DNA of 64,000 nt from Streptomyces sp. 2131.1. GTDB lineage: Bacteria; Actinomycetota; Actinomycetes; Streptomycetales; Streptomycetaceae. This document shows, piece by piece, positions 58,564 through 64,000 of this stretch. Both the position numbers and the translations under genes were made by a program. The stretch covers positions 5,692,001 through 5,756,000 of the forward strand of contig NZ_FNSY01000001.1 of assembly GCF_900105515.1 (NCBI RefSeq), read 5' to 3'. Position 1 is the stretch's first letter. The number at the start of each line of letters is the position of its first letter. The notes under the pieces were generated by a model that searched no databases, was not told the DNA's origin, and saw only the letters and a list, made by a program, of their open reading frames with translations.

Positions 58564-60177
58564 TCAGCCGCGACGCTCGCCGAGGACCTTCTCCACACCG
58601 GCCCGGACGTCGTCCGTCGCCAGGCCCCGGATCGTCAGCGTCGTCCGCCGCCGCAGCACGTCGTCCGCCGTCTCGGCCCACTCGTGGTCCCGGGCGTAGG
58701 CGACCTGCGCCCAGATCTCCGGCGCGTCCGGGTGGACGCGCTCGCCCAGCTCCGGGTTTTCGTTGGCCAGCCGGGCGATGTCGAACGCGAGCGAACCGTA
58801 GTGCGTGGCCAGGTGCCGCGCGGTGTCGGCGGCCATCCGGGGACCGGGCGTCCCGCCGTCGATCAGCAGCCGGTGCGCCACCGCGTTCGGGTTGGCGATG
58901 CCGGGCAGCGGCAGCTTCCTCGGCAGCCGGGCCATCGGCTCCATGTCGTCCGCCAGCGGGTGCCCCGGCAGCGCGGCGAGCTTGTTCATCACCGTACGGC
59001 CGATGTGCCGGAACGTCGTCCACTTGCCGCCGGCCACCGACAGCATCCCGCCCCGGCCCTCCGTCACGACCGTCTCGCGCTTGGCCTTCGAGGTGTCGCC
59101 CGGTCCGCCCGGCAGCACCCGCAGCCCGGCGAAGGAGTACGTGATCAGGTCCCGCGACAGCTGCTGGTCGCGGACAGAGAACGCCGCTTCGTCCAGGATC
59201 TGCGCGGTGTCCTTCTCGGTCACCGCGACATCCGCCGGGTCGCCCTCGTACTCCTCGTCCGTCGTGCCGAGGAGCAGCATGTCCTCCCACGGCAGCGCGA
59301 AGGTGATGCGGTACTTGTCGATCGGCGTCGCCAGCGCGGCCTTCCACGGCCGGGTCCGCTTGAGCACCAGGTGGGCGCCCTTGGACAGGCGTATGGAGGG
59401 CGCCGCGTTCGGGTCCTCCATCTTCCGCAGGTGGTCCACCCACGGCCCGGTCGCGTTGAGCACCAGCCGGGCGGTCACCCCGAACTCCGTACCGTCCACG
59501 GAGTCCCGCAGCTCGGCGCCCGTCACCCGGCCCCGGGTGAACCGCAGCCCGGTCACGGCCGCGTGGTTCAGGACCACCGCGCCCGCGTCGACGGCCGCGC
59601 GGACCGTCATCAGCGCCATCCGCGCGTCGTTCATCTGGTCGTCGCCGTAGACCGCGACGGCCTTGAGGTTCTCCGTACGCAGCTCCGGCACGTCGCGCGC
59701 CGCCCGGGACGGGCTGATCACATGGCCGACGCCGTCGCCGAAGGCGGACAGCGCCGAGTACGCGAACACGCCCGCGCCGAGCTTCGCCGCGCCGTGCGGC
59801 CCGCCCTTGTACACCGGCAGGTAGAAGGTGAGCGGGTTGGCCAGGTGCGGGGCGACCTGGCGGGAGACCGCACGGCGCTCGAAGTGGTTCTCCGCCACCA
59901 GCTTCACCGCGCCGGTCTGCAGGTAGCGCAGACCGCCGTGGAGCAGCTTGGAGGAGGCGGAGGAAGTGGCGCCGGCGAAGTCGCCGGCGTCCACCAGGGC
60001 CACCCGCAGCCCGGACTGCGCGGCGTGCCAGGCGGTGGAGATGCCCAGAATGCCGCCGCCGATCACCAGGAGGTCGTACGTCGCCTTGGAGAGCTGCTCC
60101 CGGGTCTCGGCGCGGCTCGGGAGGGAGCCGGAGGCCGGATGCGTCCCGAGGGCGGGGACGCTCTGCAGGGTGGTCAT
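58564..60177 (-). CDS. glpD: glycerol-3-phosphate dehydrogenase (FAD)
   Basis: 537 aa, oxidises glycerol 3-phosphate to dihydroxyacetone phosphate and passes electrons to quinone. FAD fold YDLLVIGGGILGISTAWHAA near the N-terminus, GATSSASSKLLHGGLRYLQT, and the C-terminal GKWTTFRHIGRTVMNKLAAL block followed by a helical cap. Equivalent of gylB in the gyl operon of S. coelicolor. ATG at 60177 has CGAGGAGTAGAC before it, which lies in the end of glpK; the genes are 5 bp apart. Confidence 0.94.
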   Translation of the reverse strand: MTTLQSVPALGTHPASGSLPSRAETREQLSKATYDLLVIGGGILGISTAWHAAQSGLRVALVDAGDFAGATSSASSKLLHGGLRYLQTGAVKLVAENHFERRAVSRQVAPHLANPLTFYLPVYKGGPHGAAKLGAGVFAYSALSAFGDGVGHVISPSRAARDVPELRTENLKAVAVYGDDQMNDARMALMTVRAAVDAGAVVLNHAAVTGLRFTRGRVTGAELRDSVDGTEFGVTARLVLNATGPWVDHLRKMEDPNAAPSIRLSKGAHLVLKRTRPWKAALATPIDKYRITFALPWEDMLLLGTTDEEYEGDPADVAVTEKDTAQILDEAAFSVRDQQLSRDLITYSFAGLRVLPGGPGDTSKAKRETVVTEGRGGMLSVAGGKWTTFRHIGRTVMNKLAALPGHPLADDMEPMARLPRKLPLPGIANPNAVAHRLLIDGGTPGPRMAADTARHLATHYGSLAFDIARLANENPELGERVHPDAPEIWAQVAYARDHEWAETADDVLRRRTTLTIRGLATDDVRAGVEKVLGERRG

Positions 60178-60182
60178 GGTGT

Positions 60183-61724
<1,542 letters not shown>

Positions 61725-61766
61725 GGTGTGCTCCCGGAGGTCTGTGCGGTGTGGGGTGGGTACGGG

Positions 61767-62558
61767 TCAGGCGAAGGCGAGGTTGTAGAGCCCGCCCGCG
61801 AGTGCGCCGCCGATCAGCGGGCCGACGACGGGGACCCATGCGTAGCCCCAGTCGGAGCCGCCCTTGTTCGGCAGCGGAAGCAGCGCGTGCACGATACGCG
61901 GACCGAGGTCGCGTACCGGGTTGATCGCGTACCCCGTCGGACCGCCGAGCGACAGGCCGATGCCGACGACGACCAGGGCGGTGATGAGCGCGCCCAGCGT
62001 GCCGAGCCCGTTGCCGTCGTCGTTGAGGCCCTGCGTGAGGATGGCGAGCACCAGCACGACCGTGGCGATGACCTCGGTGAGTACGTTCTGCACGGCGTTG
62101 CGGATCTCGGGGCCCGTCGAGAAGACACCGAGCACGGGGCCCGCCTTGGGGGCCGCGGCCTTGTCGACCATGCCCTCCTCACCCGAATGGTCGCGCAGGA
62201 TCTGCTGATCGGTGAGGTGCGCCCGGAACTGTCCGTAGTAGGTCAGCCAGACCAGCACCGCGCCGATCATCGCGCCGAGGAGCTGGGAGGCGAGGTAGAG
62301 CGGTACGTCGCCCCACTTCGTGCCGCCCTCGATCGCCAGGCCGATGGTGACGGCGGGGTTGAGATGCGCCCCCGACACGCCGCCGGCGAGGTACGCGCCG
62401 GTCAGTACCGCGAAGCCCCACCCGAAGGTGATGGCGACCCAGCCGGCGTTCTGCGCCTTCGAGTGCTTGAGCGTGACGGCGGCACAGACACCGCCGCCGA
62501 GCAGGATGAGTACGGCGGTACCGATGGTCTCGCCGATGAAGATGTCGGAGCTGGACAC
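61767..62558 (-). CDS. glpF: glycerol uptake facilitator (MIP family)
   Basis: 263-aa aquaglyceroporin with six membrane helices. First pore box GAHLNPAVTIGLA is canonical. The second is YAINPVRDLGPR, so the usual NPA is NPV, with the Arg of the selectivity filter and Asp of the glycerol-type channel kept. A 40-residue hydrophilic insertion between helices 3 and 4 (LTDQQILRDHSGEEGMVDKA and on) is common in glycerol facilitators. GTG at 62558 is the only good start. First gene of the gyl operon; a GylR-like box lies 125 bp upstream. Confidence 0.93.
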   Translation of the reverse strand: MSSSDIFIGETIGTAVLILLGGGVCAAVTLKHSKAQNAGWVAITFGWGFAVLTGAYLAGGVSGAHLNPAVTIGLAIEGGTKWGDVPLYLASQLLGAMIGAVLVWLTYYGQFRAHLTDQQILRDHSGEEGMVDKAAAPKAGPVLGVFSTGPEIRNAVQNVLTEVIATVVLVLAILTQGLNDDGNGLGTLGALITALVVVGIGLSLGGPTGYAINPVRDLGPRIVHALLPLPNKGGSDWGYAWVPVVGPLIGGALAGGLYNLAFA

Positions 62559-62682
62559 CCGCGACTCCTTTGTCCTTCGTCCAGGGAAGCCGAACCCCGG
62601 GTCCCTCCGGTGGTCCGCGCCCTCGTGTAAGGGCTTGGCCGGCCCGTGGCACCGTCACACCCTAACGCGAATTTCCGTTAAG

Positions 62683-62695
62683 TGTTCGACAATGC
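62683..62695. promoter_or_regulatory. GylR-type box TGTTCGACAATGC before glpF
   Basis: 13 bases identical to 63606-63618 before gylR. The right half of the dyad (GAACA) is not kept here, so this may be a weaker site. Confidence 0.55.
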
Positions 62696-62820
62696 CGACC
62701 GATGAACGGCAGTGTTTCTCCCGGGAAGGGCAGCGTCAAGAGGGGTGTGACGTACGAATCGATCGTTACGGGGGAAGCCGGCCCGGTACGCGGCCGTGCG
62801 TGTCGCCCCGGGCGGGCGGC

Positions 62821-63585
62821 TCAGAAGCGCCTGGCGCCCAGGTCCCGGGAGACCGCGCGGGCGCAGTCGCGCACCGCCGCGACCAGTTCGGGGCGCAGCT
62901 CCCCGCCCTGGCAGACCCGCTCCACCGCGCCGGTGACGGCGATGGCCCCGACCGGCATCCGGCGGCGGTCGTGGATCGGGGCGGCCACCGCGGCCACGCC
63001 CTCCCATGTCTCCTCCACGTCGGAGCCCCAGCCCCGGGCCCTGACCACGTCGAGCACCGTCTCGAACTCCTCCGGGTCCGTGACCGTCCGGGGCGTGAAG
63101 GACCGCCGCTCGCTCTCCACGGCCTCGGTGTGCGCCACCGGGTCGTACGCGGCCAGCACCTTGCCCAGGGCCGTGGAGTGCAGCGGCTGCATGGCCCCCA
63201 CCTCCAGCACCTGACGGCTGTCGTCGGGGCGGAAGACGTGGTGGACGATGAGCACGCCCTGCTGGTGCAGGACGCCCAGATGGACGCTCTCGCCGCTGGA
63301 CCGGGCCAGGTCGTCCGTCCAGACCAGGGCGCGGGCCCGCAGCTCGTGGACGTCGAGATAGCTGTTGCCCAGGCGCAGCAGCTCCGCGCCCAGCTGGTAG
63401 CGGCCGGAGGCGGAGTCCTGCTCGACGAAGCCCTCGTGCTGGAGCGTGCGCAGGATGCCGTGTGCGGTGCCCTTGGCCAGGCCCAGTGAGGAGGCGATGT
63501 CGGACAGCCCCAGCCGCCGCTCGCCGCCTGCCAGCAGGCGCAGCATCGCGGCCGCCCGCTCCAGCGACTGGATGTTCTTGGCCAT
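62821..63585 (-). CDS. gylR: glycerol operon regulator, IclR family
   Basis: 254 aa, the length I recall for S. coelicolor GylR. IclR winged helix (MAKNIQSLERAAAMLRLLAG, then GERRLGLSDIASSLGLAKGTAHGILRTL) and an effector-binding GAF-like domain (VHELRARALVWTDDLARSSG onward; PLHSTALGKVLAAY; APIHDRRRMPVGAIAVTGA). GylR is known to repress its own gene and the glycerol catabolic operon and is released by glycerol 3-phosphate. The start at 63585 is taken over the upstream ATG at 63615, because that ATG lies inside the operator. Confidence 0.93.
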   Translation of the reverse strand: MAKNIQSLERAAAMLRLLAGGERRLGLSDIASSLGLAKGTAHGILRTLQHEGFVEQDSASGRYQLGAELLRLGNSYLDVHELRARALVWTDDLARSSGESVHLGVLHQQGVLIVHHVFRPDDSRQVLEVGAMQPLHSTALGKVLAAYDPVAHTEAVESERRSFTPRTVTDPEEFETVLDVVRARGWGSDVEETWEGVAAVAAPIHDRRRMPVGAIAVTGAVERVCQGGELRPELVAAVRDCARAVSRDLGARRF

Positions 63586-63605
63586 CGCGCCGTACTCCTC
63601 CACCT

Positions 63606-63624
63606 TGTTCGACAATGCTGAACA
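63606..63624. promoter_or_regulatory. GylR-type operator TGTTC-N9-GAACA
   Basis: Perfect 5-bp dyad (63606-63610 and 63620-63624) 20 bp before gylR, sharing 13 bases with the box before glpF. Autoregulation is known for this regulator in S. coelicolor. Confidence 0.65.
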
Positions 63625-63728
63625 CTATCGGTCGATGCCGACCCGCGCTCGACCGCTGGAGAAGTCCGCGGCACTCCGCCACGCCGGAACCCCCCGCCAA
63701 CAGGATGCCGTCCGGCTCGTGGGACAGA

Positions 63729-63759
63729 GTGACGGCCCAGGTCGCGGCCCGGCTACCCT
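63729..63759 (+). promoter_or_regulatory. candidate metH promoter
   Basis: GTGACG (63729-63734) and TACCCT (63754-63759) with 19 bp between, 64 bp before the metH start. Fair match to the streptomycete housekeeping consensus only. Confidence 0.35.
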
Positions 63760-63823
63760 GGCCGGGTGCGCCTTCCGCCGAAGACGCAAAGCCGACAGCC
63801 GTCGCATCCCAGGGAGTACATCC

Positions 63824-64000
63824 ATGGCCTCGTCGCCGACCCCTTCCGCCGACAGCCGGACCCGAGCCGCAGCCCTCCGTGAGGCGCTCGCCACCCGCGT
63901 GGTGGTGGCCGACGGTGCCATGGGCACCATGCTCCAGGCCCAGGACCCCACGCTCGCGGACTTCGAGGACCTCGAAGGCTGCAACGAGATCCTGAACCTG
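63824..64000 (+). CDS. metH: cobalamin-dependent methionine synthase, 5' part
   Basis: First 59 codons, running off the window. After a short polar leader (MASSPTPSADSRTRAAALRE) the homocysteine-binding domain begins with RVVVADGAMGTMLQAQDPTL and DFEDLEGCNEILNL, which is characteristic of MetH. AGGGAG is 8 bases before the ATG. Divergent from gylR. In S. coelicolor metH is also beside gylR (from memory). The 238-bp gap shows no cobalamin-riboswitch B12 box that I can recognise. Confidence 0.9.
   Translation, partial: MASSPTPSADSRTRAAALREALATRVVVADGAMGTMLQAQDPTLADFEDLEGCNEILNL

Noticed and set aside
63625..63823. Cobalamin or SAM riboswitch before metH
   Set aside because: No B12 box or SAM-type conserved core could be recognised; only a candidate promoter is visible.

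Overview
The window is typical Streptomyces chromosome. GC content is very high, codon third positions are almost all G or C, and the gene complement is that of the genus: short and long chaplins, mycothiol genes (mshC, mscR), a gyl glycerol operon under an IclR regulator, an F420-type LLM enzyme, Tat leaders and many TetR/GntR/IclR regulators. From memory, the gene order from the gnt genes through the chaplin pair and mshC to gyl and metH follows a conserved core stretch of S. coelicolor. There is no phage, IS element, CRISPR array or rRNA. One tRNA is present, tRNA-Leu(GAG).

Layout. 1-3.4 kb: 3' part of an acyl-CoA dehydrogenase, a YiaA-type membrane protein, a TetR regulator, a MaoC hydratase and soxR; an identical 16-bp operator sits before the TetR gene and the MaoC gene. 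3.5-8.5 kb: a zinc-ribbon protein, a secreted penicillin/AHL-type acylase and a Tat-exported NamZ exo-muramidase. 8.7-15.2 kb: an acyl-CoA catabolic locus in two operons (SDR, AMP-ligase, TetR; and aminoglycoside-phosphotransferase-fold protein, acyl-CoA dehydrogenase) that share a second 16-bp operator, with a LysR gene and a 54-aa ORF between them. 15.3-24.9 kb: glucarate dehydratase, quinone reductase, two DUF202 proteins, Nudix, DMT transporter, FAD dehydrogenase, aromatic-acid exporter, ASCH protein, and a molybdopterin oxidoreductase with its cytochrome b. 24.9-29.5 kb: gluconate permease, kinase and regulator, then mycothiol-dependent formaldehyde detoxification. 29.5-36.8 kb: pseudouridine synthase, two paralogous membrane-anchored proteins, tRNA-Leu, M20 peptidase, chpH, chpC and small conserved proteins. 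36.9-43.5 kb: a RecD-like protein that has lost its ATPase motifs, aldo/keto reductase, LLM oxidoreductase, ferritin-like protein, CorA. 43.6-47.1 kb: phosphatase, DUF3090, kinase-fold protein and mshC, a conserved actinobacterial module. 47.2-58.5 kb: two sugar-utilisation blocks flanking a PAC2-family gene, one a GH31 glycosidase and the other an L-fuconate-type catabolic/ABC transporter cluster with its own GntR regulator. 58.5-64 kb: glpD, glpK, glpF, gylR and the start of metH.

Regulation is unusually readable. Six operator systems can be assigned by repeated or dyad sequence: two TetR operators for acyl-CoA genes, an orphan TetR-like palindrome, paired boxes at gntK/gntR, ACATC-S-GATGT boxes for the fuconate cluster, and TGTTC-N9-GAACA for GylR. 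The best leads for new biology are the fuconate/ABC cluster and its regulon, the motif-less RecD-like protein translationally coupled to an aldo/keto reductase, the kinase-like/DUF3090/mshC module, and an apparent frameshift in the last codons of the GH31 enzyme. I found no wholly novel system that can be proven from sequence alone.
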